From: an uncultured Lachnospiraceae bacterium
GTDB taxonomy: Bacteria; Bacillota; Clostridia; Lachnospirales; Lachnospiraceae
Direction: 5' to 3'
NCBI GenBank assembly: GCA_944381615.1
Contig: CALWLT010000020.1
Location: 1-44,077 of the forward strand
Length of the DNA: 44,077 bases
Both the position numbers and the translations under genes were made by a program. Below the pieces are notes generated by a model, which was given only the letters and a program-made list of their open reading frames with translations, was not told the DNA's origin and did no database searches. Numbering within the stretch: position 1 is the first letter of the stretch; each line of letters starts with the position of its first letter. Of this stretch, positions 25,858 through 34,045 are shown one piece after another.

Positions 25858-25937
25858 AAAATGGGGTAAATGACAGACAGTACGCTGCTGGCAGGGGGGC
25901 AGGCAGGGTCAGAGTCGTAAAAAGAGGGGTAAAGTGC

Positions 25938-26996
25938 ATGTTCAGAGAGAAGGGAAAATCGATTCTGTTCGGTGCGGCGGCAGCTCTCATGGCGCTGGGG
26001 TATGCGCCGCCTGCCTGGGCTGCGACGGCGATTGCGAATGTGAGGCTGATCTTTGACAGCCAGTATGACGGGGAGGGAGGCCGGCTGCAGGAGCCGGAGA
26101 TAACGGCCGGGCTGTCCGGCTATACGGTGTCGGAGGTTTCCTGGAACCGTGCGGTGACGGACTGGACGCCGGGGCAGAGCGTGATCGCGTCGGTCACGCT
26201 GACGCCGGATGCGGATCACAGCTTTTCCAGCATTTACGCGGACGAGCGGATTACCGTGTGCGGCGCGGAGTACGTCTCCGCGCGGACGGAGATAGACGGA
26301 AGCCTGCTCGTCAAGGCGTCGTATGCGCCGGTTTTAAAGCTGGGACAGACGGCACGGGCCGGCTGGAGCGATCTGGAAGGCAAGACGGCCGTCTGGGAGG
26401 CGGTGCCCTATGCGTCGGCCTACCAGCTTCGCCTGTACCGGGGCGACGGCACGTATGTGGCGACGCTGACGCTTAAGGGGACCAGCGTGGATCTGAGCGC
26501 CTACATGGCGCAGGGCGGCGATTATTACTATGAGGTAAGAGCCGTTGCCGGAAACGGGGAGAGCGCGGCGTTTAAGCGAAATGGCGCGTATGTGACCTCG
26601 GCGGCGACGTCGGCTGCGGGAGATAAAACGGCGCGTTGGCTCGATTCGCCGGAGGGCTGGCGCTATGTGGATGAGAACGGGCGCCTGGCGGACAGCGGCT
26701 GGCGTTTTATCGAGGGCACCTGGTATTATTTCGGCGAAGACGGCTGTGCGGTCACAGGCTGGCAGGAGATCGGCGGAAAATGGTATTATATGGACGCGGG
26801 CTGCCGGATGCAGACCGGATGGCTGGAGCAGGACGGCGCCTGGTATTATCTCGATTCTACGGGCGAGATGGTAACCGGCTGGTATGAGATGTCGCCGGCG
26901 TTCTGGTATTATTTCTACGAGGACGGAACGATGGCGGCCGATACGGTAATCGACGGGTACCGCCTCGGCAGCGACGGCGCGCGCATCGACGGATAG
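25938..26996 (+). CDS. Secreted cell-wall-binding (choline-binding-type) repeat protein
   Basis: A 352-residue exported protein. Residues 1-28 are a Sec signal peptide ending near AWA. Residues about 30-130 are a beta-rich domain with tandem halves (ATAIANVRLIFDSQY, VIASVTLTPDADHSF) seen in Clostridia surface proteins. About 140-215 is a fibronectin-type-like unit (VWEAVPYASAYQLRLYRGDG). The C-terminus (about 235-352) has at least four CW_binding_1 repeats of the type GWxxxxGxWYYxxxxGxMxTGW, expected to attach the protein to the wall. The promoter upstream and the strong terminator downstream make it a single-gene unit. Confidence 0.92.
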   Translation: MFREKGKSILFGAAAALMALGYAPPAWAATAIANVRLIFDSQYDGEGGRLQEPEITAGLSGYTVSEVSWNRAVTDWTPGQSVIASVTLTPDADHSFSSIYADERITVCGAEYVSARTEIDGSLLVKASYAPVLKLGQTARAGWSDLEGKTAVWEAVPYASAYQLRLYRGDGTYVATLTLKGTSVDLSAYMAQGGDYYYEVRAVAGNGESAAFKRNGAYVTSAATSAAGDKTARWLDSPEGWRYVDENGRLADSGWRFIEGTWYYFGEDGCAVTGWQEIGGKWYYMDAGCRMQTGWLEQDGAWYYLDSTGEMVTGWYEMSPAFWYYFYEDGTMAADTVIDGYRLGSDGARIDG

Positions 26997-27030
26997 CGGG
27001 CCGGACAGAAGAGAAAAAGGAAAAGAGCGG

Positions 27031-27077
27031 GGGCGTCCCAAAAGTCATGAAATGACTTGAGGGGACGCCCTTTTTTT
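27031..27077 (+). terminator. Terminator of the cell-wall repeat protein gene
   Basis: A two-part stem: GGGCGTCCC (27031-27039) with GGGACGCCC (27062-27070), and inside it AAGTCAT with ATGACTT, followed by seven T. Confidence 0.95.
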
Positions 27078-27081
27078 GAGC

Positions 27082-27168
27082 GGAGTTTGCGGAGTGTTCC
27101 GTTTGGAGTTTGCGGCGTGTCCCGTTTGGAGTTTGCAGTGCGTTTTGCTCGGAGTTTGCGGCGGAGCG
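27082..27168. repeat. 23-bp tandem repeat
   Basis: GGAGTTTGCGG starts units at 27082, 27105, 27128 and 27151, a strict 23-base period with a diverged third copy. It follows the terminator directly and precedes the sigma-factor gene; a promoter for that gene is not evident here. Confidence 0.88.
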
Positions 27169-27266
27169 CGCACGAAGACTGCGGCGGAAAAAAATTTTCG
27201 GAACGCGCAAACTTTTCGGGCCCGGCCCGGGTCTTACAGATAAAAGAGCAAAGGAGAAAGGAAGAG

Positions 27267-27761
27267 ATGAGAGATGCGAAATACGATCTGGTCGTCTCGG
27301 CGATTCTGGAAAATCAGAATGCAATGTACCGCGCCGCGATGTCCTTTACCCGCGACAGGGAGGCGGCGCTGGATGTGGTTCAGAATTCCGTGCTGCGGGC
27401 GCTGGAGCATTACCGGGGGCTGAAAGCGGAGGCAGCGGTCAGAAGCTGGCTGTTTCAGATTGTTTTTCATGAAGCCATGCGCCACATCGGAAAGAACCGG
27501 ATGGAGTTTCCCGGGGAGACGGAGGCGCTGCCGGAAGGAGTCTATCAGGAAAAGGCGTTTGAGGAGAGCGGGCAGGAGGTGTACGAGGCAGTCATGAAAC
27601 TGCCGGAGGCGTTCCGGATCATCGTCGTGCTGCGCTACTACGAGGAATTCAGCTTAAAGGAGATTGCCGGGATCACGGGCTTAAATCTGAGCACGGTAAA
27701 ATCAAGGCTTTACGCGGCGCACAGGAAACTGGGAGCAGAGCTTAAGGAGGCGGAAGAATGA
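27267..27761 (+). CDS. ECF RNA polymerase sigma factor (SigV-like)
   Basis: A 164-residue group 4 sigma factor. Region 2 spans about residues 10-75 (NAMYRAAMSFTRDREAALDVVQNSVLRALEHY, SWLFQIVFHEAMRHI). Region 4 spans about 105-160 (AFRIIVVLRYYEEFSLKEIAGITGLNLSTVKSRLYAAHRKL). The frame is open upstream through the repeat array, but ATG 27267 follows AAGGAGAAAGGAAG and starts the conserved domain. Its stop overlaps the start of the RsiV-like anti-sigma gene by 4 bases, typical of sigma/anti-sigma pairs. Confidence 0.92.
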   Translation: MRDAKYDLVVSAILENQNAMYRAAMSFTRDREAALDVVQNSVLRALEHYRGLKAEAAVRSWLFQIVFHEAMRHIGKNRMEFPGETEALPEGVYQEKAFEESGQEVYEAVMKLPEAFRIIVVLRYYEEFSLKEIAGITGLNLSTVKSRLYAAHRKLGAELKEAEE

Positions 27762-28636
27762 GAGTAGAAGATGGAAAAAAGGCATATGAGAGCATGGAGA
27801 TTCCCGAAAAGCTTTCCGGCATGGTAAACGGGCTGATTGAGGCGGATAAGAGGAAACGGACGGGGAAAACGCTTCGTTTCCTGTACAGGAGAGGGGCGGC
27901 CGCCGCGGCCTGCGCGGTGCTCTTTGCGGTCGGATTAAATACGAACGCCGCGTTTGCGCAGACGGCGTCGGAGATCCCGGTAATCGGCGCCCTGGCCCGG
28001 GTCCTGACGATCCGCTCCTTCCAGGAAACAGAGGGCGACTATCAGATGAACGTGGAAGTGCCCGCCGTGGAAGCAGAAAAGGGCGAAGCGTTTGCCGACA
28101 GGGTCAACGCGGAGATCGAGGCGATCGTGGATCGCTATACGGCGCAGGCGAAGGAGGAATTTGAAGCGTATAAGGAGGCGTTTTTTGCGACGGGAGGAAC
28201 CGAGGAGGAATGGAACGGCCGGCAGATGGATATCGTAGTCGATTACGAGGTCTGCTACCAGCAGGATCCGGTGCTGTCCCTGGAGCTGGTAACGGCCAAG
28301 GGCTGGGTTGCTGCCTCGGAGGAGCGCCATTATTACAATCTGGATCTGGAAAAAGAGAAAGAGCTCACGCTTGCGGATGTGCTGGGGGACGACTGGATCA
28401 GTATCTGCAACGCGGAGATCGACCGTCAGATCCGGGAGCAGATCGCGGCGGATCCGGGTCTCAGCTATTTCGGGTACGGGGATAATGATCTGGCGGAATT
28501 AAAGTTTCGCACGGTGGACGGGGAGACGGATTTTTACCTCAACGCGGCGGGAGAGGCCGTCGTCGTCTTCCCGGAATACGCCATCGCTCCGGGCTATATG
28601 GGCTACCGGGAGTTTGTAATAGGAAAACAGGGATAA
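27758..28636 (+). CDS. RsiV-type anti-sigma factor (DUF3298)
   Basis: A 292-residue membrane protein. A cytoplasmic N-terminus of ~45 residues with IPEKLSGMVNGLIEADKRKR should bind the sigma factor; one transmembrane segment lies at about 46-62; the extracellular part matches the RsiV layout, with EIPVIGALARVLTIRSFQ, repeated VNAEIEAIVDRYTAQ, and the DUF3298 end (LTLADVLGDDW, FYLNAAGEAVVVFPEYAIAPG). In Bacillus and Clostridioides, RsiV binds lysozyme and is then cleaved, freeing SigV. The same response is likely here (inference). Coupled to the sigma gene by a 4-base overlap. Confidence 0.9.
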   Translation: MRVEDGKKAYESMEIPEKLSGMVNGLIEADKRKRTGKTLRFLYRRGAAAAACAVLFAVGLNTNAAFAQTASEIPVIGALARVLTIRSFQETEGDYQMNVEVPAVEAEKGEAFADRVNAEIEAIVDRYTAQAKEEFEAYKEAFFATGGTEEEWNGRQMDIVVDYEVCYQQDPVLSLELVTAKGWVAASEERHYYNLDLEKEKELTLADVLGDDWISICNAEIDRQIREQIAADPGLSYFGYGDNDLAELKFRTVDGETDFYLNAAGEAVVVFPEYAIAPGYMGYREFVIGKQG

Positions 28637-28647
28637 ATGCCGAACCC

Positions 28648-28738
28648 AATTTGCGGCGCTGCGTCTGACTCGCAGCGCCGCGTTTAATTTGCCGCGCCGC
28701 GTCTGACTCGCAGCACCGCGTTTAATTTACCGCGCCGC
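28648..28738. repeat. 38-bp tandem repeat containing a palindrome
   Basis: Units start at 28648, 28686 and 28724 (AATTTGCC...). Each full unit contains a hairpin-forming core GCTGCG-TCTGACT-CGCAGC or a slightly changed version. There is no T-run, so it is not a standard terminator, but the first hairpin (GGCGCTGCG / CGCAGCGCC) could protect or end the rsiV message. Confidence 0.85.
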
Positions 28739-28751
28739 GCCCAATTCACAC

Positions 28752-28780
28752 TTGACGGCCGTGTGAAATTCTTCTACAAT
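28752..28780 (+). promoter_or_regulatory. Sigma-A promoter of the ecf operon
   Basis: TTGACG (28752-28757), a 17-bp spacer and TACAAT (28775-28780), 44 bases before ecfA1. Confidence 0.8.
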
Positions 28781-28823
28781 TTACAGGAATGACAGGGATG
28801 CGTAGAACAGAAGGGCGCGGGAA

Positions 28824-29696
28824 ATGAACATCATAAAAGCGGTAAATCTTGTGTTTGATTATATCAGGCGCGATGAGGACGATAAAGTGGAGGAGGTCAG
28901 CCGGGCGCTGGATCATCTGAACCTGGAGATCGAAGAAGGAAGCTTCGTGGCGGTTCTGGGTCACAACGGTTCGGGCAAATCGACGCTGGCCAAGCAGATC
29001 AACGGAATTCTGCTGCCGACGGAGGGAACGGTATGGATTTCTGAGATGGATACGGCGGATGAGAATCTGCTGTGGGAGGTCCGCAAGACGGCGGGGATGG
29101 TTTTTCAGAATCCGGACAACCAGATCATCGGCAACGTCGTGGAAGAGGACGTGGCGTTCGGACCGGAAAATATCGGCGTGCCGACGCCGGAGATCTGGCG
29201 CCGGGTGGACGAGAGCCTGCGGGCGACGGGGATGGCGATGTACCGCAAGCGATCGCCGAACCGCCTGTCGGGCGGGCAGAAGCAGCGGGTGGCGATTGCC
29301 GGCGTGCTGGCCATGAAGCCGCGCTGCATTGTTTTGGACGAGCCGACGGCGATGCTGGATCCCAACGGCCGGCGTGAGGTCATCCGCACGATCCGCGAAT
29401 TAAACCGCGCGGAGAACATTACGATCCTTCTGATCACGCATTATATGGAGGAAGCGATTGACGCCGACCGGGTCATCGTGGTGGACGGCGGAAAGATCGT
29501 GATGGACGACGTGCCGAGGCAGATTTTCTCACGGGTGGAGGAATTAAAGCGTTACAGCCTGGACGTGCCGCAGGCGACGGAGCTGGCCTGGGAGCTCAGG
29601 CAGGGCGGAGTGGATCTCCCGGACGGGATCCTGCGCAGGGAGGAACTGGTGGAGGCGCTGCTTCCGCTGCTGAAAGGACGAAAAGGATGTCAATAA
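28824..29696 (+). CDS. ecfA1: Energy-coupling factor transporter ATPase EcfA1
   Basis: A 290-residue ABC ATPase of the ECF core shared by several vitamin or metal S-components. Walker A is [10 protein letters not shown], the Q-loop [23 protein letters not shown] is the form typical of EcfA, the signature is [13 protein letters not shown], and Walker B is [13 protein letters not shown] followed by the ITH switch. The C-terminal region matches the EcfA extension. The ribosome-binding site is weak (GGGCGCGGGAA). It overlaps ecfA2 by 10 bases. Confidence 0.97.
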   Translation: MNIIKAVNLVFDYIRRDEDDKVEEVSRALDHLNLEIEEGSFVAVLGHNGSGKSTLAKQINGILLPTEGTVWISEMDTADENLLWEVRKTAGMVFQNPDNQIIGNVVEEDVAFGPENIGVPTPEIWRRVDESLRATGMAMYRKRSPNRLSGGQKQRVAIAGVLAMKPRCIVLDEPTAMLDPNGRREVIRTIRELNRAENITILLITHYMEEAIDADRVIVVDGGKIVMDDVPRQIFSRVEELKRYSLDVPQATELAWELRQGGVDLPDGILRREELVEALLPLLKGRKGCQ

Positions 29697-30553
29697 AGGC
29701 GGTTGATTTAACATATACGTACGGCGCGGGGACGGCGTTTGAGCAGCGGGCGCTGCGCGGCGTGAATTTTGAGATAAAGGACGGGGAGTTTGTGGGCCTG
29801 ATCGGTCATACGGGTTCCGGCAAATCGACGCTGATCCAGCATCTGAACGGGCTTCTGAAGGCGACGGGGGGCGATATCCTCTATCACGGCGAGAGCATTT
29901 ATCAGGAAGGGTACAACCTGCGGGCGCTGCGCGGCAAGGTGGGGCTGGTATTTCAGTATCCGGAATACCAGCTGTTTGAGACGGACGTTTTTTCGGACGT
30001 CTGCTTCGGGCCGCGCAACCTGGGGCTTTCGCAGGAAGAGATAGAAAAGCGGGCGCGTCACGCGCTGCGGCTGGTGGGATTTCCGGAGAAGCTGTACGGG
30101 AAATCCCCGTTTGAGCTGTCGGGCGGGCAGAAACGCCGCGTGGCGATTGCCGGCGTGCTGGCCATGCGCCCGGAGATGATGATTCTGGACGAGCCGACGG
30201 CGGGGCTGGATCCGAAGGGGCGCGATGAGATTCTGGGACAGATTGAGCGCCTGAACCGGCAGCATGGCCTGACGATCCTGCTGGTCTCGCACAGTATGGA
30301 GGACGTGGCCCGCTACGTGGATCGGATCATGGTCATGAACCACGGCGAGCTGGCGTTTGACGGCGCGCCGCGGGAAGTATTCCGGCATTACCGGGAACTG
30401 GAGGCCATGGGGCTGGCGGCGCCCCAGATTACGTATATCGTACAGGAACTGAGAGAGCGGGGCGTGCCTGTCGACGATTCGATCACGACGGTAAAAGAGG
30501 CCGCGGCGGCCATTCTCGGCCTTCTCGGGAAAGGGGGCGGGGAAGAGACGTGA
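29687..30553 (+). CDS. ecfA2: Energy-coupling factor transporter ATPase EcfA2
   Basis: The 288-residue partner ATPase: Walker [36 protein letters not shown], signature [13 protein letters not shown] and Walker [14 protein letters not shown]. EcfA1 and EcfA2 form a heterodimer that couples ATP hydrolysis to the EcfT scaffold. Its stop overlaps the GTG start of ecfT by 4 bases. Confidence 0.97.
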   Translation: MSIKAVDLTYTYGAGTAFEQRALRGVNFEIKDGEFVGLIGHTGSGKSTLIQHLNGLLKATGGDILYHGESIYQEGYNLRALRGKVGLVFQYPEYQLFETDVFSDVCFGPRNLGLSQEEIEKRARHALRLVGFPEKLYGKSPFELSGGQKRRVAIAGVLAMRPEMMILDEPTAGLDPKGRDEILGQIERLNRQHGLTILLVSHSMEDVARYVDRIMVMNHGELAFDGAPREVFRHYRELEAMGLAAPQITYIVQELRERGVPVDDSITTVKEAAAAILGLLGKGGGEET

Positions 30554-31350
30554 TTCGCGATATTACAATCGGACAGTATTATCCGGCGGATTCGCCGATC
30601 CACCGCCTGGATCCGCGGACGAAGCTCTTTGGCACGCTGGTCTATATCGTGTCGCTGTTTTTTGCCGACAATCTCTGGTGCTACGGCGCGGCGACGCTGT
30701 TTCTGGCCGCGGCGGTCCGGATTTCCCGCGTCCCTTTCCGCTTTATTGTGCGGGGGCTTAAGGCGGTCGTCTTCCTCCTGCTGATCAGCGTGAGCTTTAA
30801 CCTGTTTCTGACGGACGGCAGGGTGCTGTGGCAGGCGGGCTTTCTGAAGATCACGGACGCGGGCCTGCGCCTGGCTTTGTTTATGGGCCTGCGCCTGGCG
30901 TACCTGGTCATCGGCTCGTCGATCATGACGCTGACGACGACGCCGAACCAGCTGGCGGACGGGCTGGAGAAAAGCCTTGGCTTTCTGAACCGGGCGCGCG
31001 TTCCGGTGCATGAGATTTCCATGATGATGTCGATTGCCCTGCGCTTTATCCCGATCCTGGTGGAGGAGACGGATAAGATCATGAAGGCGCAGATGGCCCG
31101 CGGCGCGGATTTCGAGTCCGGCAATGTGATCCGGCGGGCGAAAAGCATGATCCCGATCCTGGTGCCGCTGTTTGTCTCGGCGTTCCGGCGGGCGACCGAT
31201 CTGGCCATGGCCATGGAGGCGCGCTGTTACCGGGGCGGCGAGGGACGGACGAAGATGAAGCCGCTACAGTATGAGCGCCGGGACGGCTTTGCGTACGCGG
31301 TTTTGCTGGCGTATCTGGCGGCGGTCATCGCGCTGCGCCTGATCTGGTAG
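30550..31350 (+). CDS. ecfT: Energy-coupling factor transporter transmembrane protein EcfT
   Basis: A 266-residue membrane scaffold with about five or six hydrophobic segments. It starts with a GTG overlapping the ecfA2 stop. The two Ala-Arg-Gly-type coupling motifs are present: AQMARGADF and AMEARCYRGG, in the long C-terminal helices that contact the ATPases. No substrate-specific S-component lies in the window, so this core presumably serves S-components encoded elsewhere. The ecfA1-ecfA2-ecfT-truA order is common in Firmicutes. Confidence 0.96.
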   Translation: MIRDITIGQYYPADSPIHRLDPRTKLFGTLVYIVSLFFADNLWCYGAATLFLAAAVRISRVPFRFIVRGLKAVVFLLLISVSFNLFLTDGRVLWQAGFLKITDAGLRLALFMGLRLAYLVIGSSIMTLTTTPNQLADGLEKSLGFLNRARVPVHEISMMMSIALRFIPILVEETDKIMKAQMARGADFESGNVIRRAKSMIPILVPLFVSAFRRATDLAMAMEARCYRGGEGRTKMKPLQYERRDGFAYAVLLAYLAAVIALRLIW

Positions 31351-31455
31351 GAGCGGCGTGCGGCGGGGAATGCAGCTGTGGCCGGGAATGTAGCTGTGGT
31401 CAGGAACGCAGCCGCGATCGGGAGAGCGGTGTGCGGCGGGAGAACGGGAGGAAGG
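31351..31455. other. ecfT-truA gap with short direct repeats
   Basis: The 105-bp gap contains near-repeats of GGGAATGNAGCTGTGG about 18 bases apart (for example 31366 and 31384) and a third looser copy. No terminator or promoter is visible, so truA is probably read from the ecf promoter. Confidence 0.5.
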
Positions 31456-32613
31456 ATGAGAAGAATTGAACTGGTGGTCGCCTATGACGGGACGGCCTAC
31501 TGCGGGTGGCAGCTGCAGCCGAACGGCGTTACGATTGAGGAAGTCCTAAACCGGGCGCTGACGGCGCTTTTAAAGGAGCCGATCCAGGTAATCGGGGCCA
31601 GCCGCACGGATTCGGGCGTGCACGCGATGGGAAATGTGGCGGTGTTTGACACAGAGAGCCGGATTCCGGGGGATAAGATCTGCTTTGCCCTGAATCAGGG
31701 TCTGCCGGACGATATCCGGATTCAGTCTTCCCGGGAGGTCCCGCTTACCTTTCATCCGCGTAAGGCCAACTGCGTCAAGACGTATGAGTACCGGATCCTG
31801 AACCGGAAGATCGATATGCCGCTGCTACGGCTGTACAGTTATTTCTGTTATTTTGATCTGGATGTGGAAAAAATGCGGCGGGCGGCGGCCTGCCTGATTG
31901 GCGAACATGATTTTAAGAGCTTCTGTACGGTGCGCAGCCAGGCGGAGGATACGGTGCGGACGATCTACAGCCTGGACCTGAAAAAAGAAGGGGATCTGAT
32001 TACGCTGCGCATCAGCGGGAGCGGTTTTCTCTATAATATGGTGCGCATCATCGCGGGGACGCTGGTCAAAATCGGCATGGGCGTGTATCCGCCGGAGCGC
32101 ATGGAGGAAATTCTGGAGGCCAGAGACCGGGCGGCGGCGGGGCCGACGATCCCGGCGCGGGGGCTGACGTTGGTCAGCCTGGAATATGAAACGGAGCTGG
32201 CCCCGCGGCTGGCCGGGAAAAACCGCCACTGGGATTACGAGCTGGATCAGAGCCTGGTGCCGGGCGGCGGCCCGGCTTTCCTGCGCATCTTTTTCTGCGA
32301 GGACGCGGAGCTTTCCCGGCTGGCGGCGCGGGTCATCCATCAGGCGTTCCGCAACGGGGCGCGGCAGGTGTACGTGAGAGACGGAGCGGCCGCGGGAGAC
32401 TGCGGTAGGCAGGAGAGAGACGGAGCGGCCGCGGGAGACTGCGGTAGGCAGGAGAGGGGCGGAGCGGCCGGCGGCCGGCTGGCGGCCGGGCAGAAGTACG
32501 GGTATTACCGCCTGCGGGAGGCGTCCGGGGCTGCGCCGGTTCAGAAGCCGTGGCTGGAGGCGGTTTTCGAGGGGGCGTCCCGGCCGGGAGGAGAACATGA
32601 GCCAGACGTTTGA
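31456..32613 (+). CDS. truA: tRNA pseudouridine synthase A with a C-terminal extension
   Basis: A 385-residue protein. Residues 1-244 are a complete TruA, which modifies U38-40 in tRNA anticodon stems: ELVVAYDGTAYCGWQLQ, the catalytic ASRTDSGVHAMGN (Asp52), and GSGFLYNMVRIIAGTLV. About 140 more residues follow, which usual TruA enzymes lack. The extension has a folded-looking part (FLRIFFCEDAELSRLAARVIHQAFRNG), then two perfect 13-residue repeats at 308-333, then KYGYYRLREAS...PWLEAVFEG. Its function is unknown. ATG 31456 has a GGGAGGAAGG site; earlier in-frame starts lie in the repeat-rich gap. The 3' end overlaps the symporter gene by 17 bases. Confidence 0.92.
   Translation: MRRIELVVAYDGTAYCGWQLQPNGVTIEEVLNRALTALLKEPIQVIGASRTDSGVHAMGNVAVFDTESRIPGDKICFALNQGLPDDIRIQSSREVPLTFHPRKANCVKTYEYRILNRKIDMPLLRLYSYFCYFDLDVEKMRRAAACLIGEHDFKSFCTVRSQAEDTVRTIYSLDLKKEGDLITLRISGSGFLYNMVRIIAGTLVKIGMGVYPPERMEEILEARDRAAAGPTIPARGLTLVSLEYETELAPRLAGKNRHWDYELDQSLVPGGGPAFLRIFFCEDAELSRLAARVIHQAFRNGARQVYVRDGAAAGDCGRQERDGAAAGDCGRQERGGAAGGRLAAGQKYGYYRLREASGAAPVQKPWLEAVFEGASRPGGEHEPDV
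32377..32465 (+). repeat. 39-bp in-frame tandem repeat inside truA
   Basis: Two identical 39-base units (32377-32415 and 32416-32454) and the start of a third encode RDGAAAGDCGRQE twice in the TruA C-terminal extension. Identity at the DNA level points to a recent duplication. Confidence 0.92.
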
Positions 32614-34045
32614 ATATCTGCTTTATTTCGGGGCCTATGGCCTCATTATGCTGTTTATCGGCAAATCATCGTTTAAAGAGAGCGATTCTGTCTATAAGGT
32701 TTTCGTGGGGGAGAGGCGGACCGGGTTCTGGCGCCTCTTCTTTACCTTTGTCGGCACCTGGATCTCGGCGGCGACGATCCTGGGATTTCCGGGAAACGTC
32801 TATATGAGCGGGACGCAGGTCATCGTGTTTACGGTCATCCCCTGGTTTATCGGCACGGGGATGCTCTGCGCGATCAGCGGAAAAATCTACGACTGCAAGA
32901 TCCTGACGATCCCGCAGCTGATCGGGGATCGCTACGGTTCCCGTATGCTCCGGATTGTGTGCGCCCTGCTGCTCTCGGGCGGCTACGTCTTCTATCTCGT
33001 CATGCAGATCAAGGGGTTTGGCATCGCGGCGGCCCGTCTGCTGAACCTCGATTACAAGGCGGTTATTTTTCTGGTCTATCTGTTTATTCTGTATTCTACC
33101 TTCGGGGGATTTTATTCTGTCTCGAAATCGGACGGTTTTAATCTGGTTATCTTAACGGTCAGCACGGGAATCGTTTATCTGGCCGTGATCCGCCAGGTGG
33201 GCGACGGGTTTCTTCTGTCGGACGGCATGGTCCGCGATCAGGTCCTGCCGGCCGGGGATCTCTCGCAGGCGGGGTATCTGGAAAAGGGCGGCCTCTTTCT
33301 GTATCTGAGTATGTTTTTTGGCTGGGGGATGGGCCTGGCGACCAACCCGCAGTACCTGATCCGCATCGTGGCGGCGAAGGATGGGCGCACGGCGAAGCGG
33401 GTGCTGCTTTTTTCCCTGATTTTCCTGGCCGCTTTTTATTTCTGCTTGACGCAGATCGGCCTGGGGCTTCGGATCCTGTTTCCGGCGCTGGCCGGGATCT
33501 GCGGCCCGGATGAGATTTTTGTCCGCGCCGTGGGCTATCTGGTCGATTCCCGGGCCAGCGGCCTCTTTTTGCTCAGCGTGATCGGCGCCTGTATTTCTAC
33601 GGCCAATTCCCAGCTGCTTCTCATCGGCTCGATGATGTCCTATGACGTGGCGGCGCAGCTGGGGCGCTGGAAGCGGACGGAGGACCGCATTCTGACGCTG
33701 ACGAATGTGTTTATTTTTGCGGGAGGGACGCTGGCGCTGATCATCGCCATGAATCCGCCGCAGAACATCCTGTTTTTCGGGGCGGATATCTGGGGTTTGT
33801 TTGCCGCATTCCTGACGCCGCTGATTTACGGGACGCTCTATTACGGACGGGGGACGAAAAAGGGGGCCTGGGGTGCTCTTTTTGCAGGACTTGGCGGCGC
33901 GCTTGTATTTTCGCGGCTGGATCTTCCGGTTTACTGGGCGTTTCCAGCCACGCTCTGCTCGACGGCGGCGTATCTTTTGATTCCGTTTCTGGAGGCTGCG
34001 GCGGCCCGGCGGCGGGAGAGAGGAAAGGAGGGGACGGGAGTATGA
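32597..34045 (+). CDS. Sodium:solute symporter family protein
   Basis: A 482-residue membrane protein of the SSS family (PutP/PanF fold) with about thirteen hydrophobic segments. Recognisable parts are FFTFVGTWISAATILGFPGNVY, TIPQLIGDRYGSRMLRIV, LYSTFGGFYSVSKSDGFN and the sodium-site region IGACISTANSQLLLIGSMMSYDV. The substrate is not predictable from sequence. It lies directly before a histidine kinase (4-base overlap) and an NtrC-type activator, so it may import, or help sense, the compound that drives that pair. Its GGAGGAGAAC site lies inside the end of truA. Confidence 0.9.
   Translation: MSQTFEYLLYFGAYGLIMLFIGKSSFKESDSVYKVFVGERRTGFWRLFFTFVGTWISAATILGFPGNVYMSGTQVIVFTVIPWFIGTGMLCAISGKIYDCKILTIPQLIGDRYGSRMLRIVCALLLSGGYVFYLVMQIKGFGIAAARLLNLDYKAVIFLVYLFILYSTFGGFYSVSKSDGFNLVILTVSTGIVYLAVIRQVGDGFLLSDGMVRDQVLPAGDLSQAGYLEKGGLFLYLSMFFGWGMGLATNPQYLIRIVAAKDGRTAKRVLLFSLIFLAAFYFCLTQIGLGLRILFPALAGICGPDEIFVRAVGYLVDSRASGLFLLSVIGACISTANSQLLLIGSMMSYDVAAQLGRWKRTEDRILTLTNVFIFAGGTLALIIAMNPPQNILFFGADIWGLFAAFLTPLIYGTLYYGRGTKKGAWGALFAGLGGALVFSRLDLPVYWAFPATLCSTAAYLLIPFLEAAAARRRERGKEGTGV

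Noticed and set aside
25938..26996. A peptidoglycan hydrolase based on the cell-wall repeats
   Set aside because: No amidase, lysozyme or peptidase motif is visible in the N-terminal half; only binding and beta-rich domains are seen.
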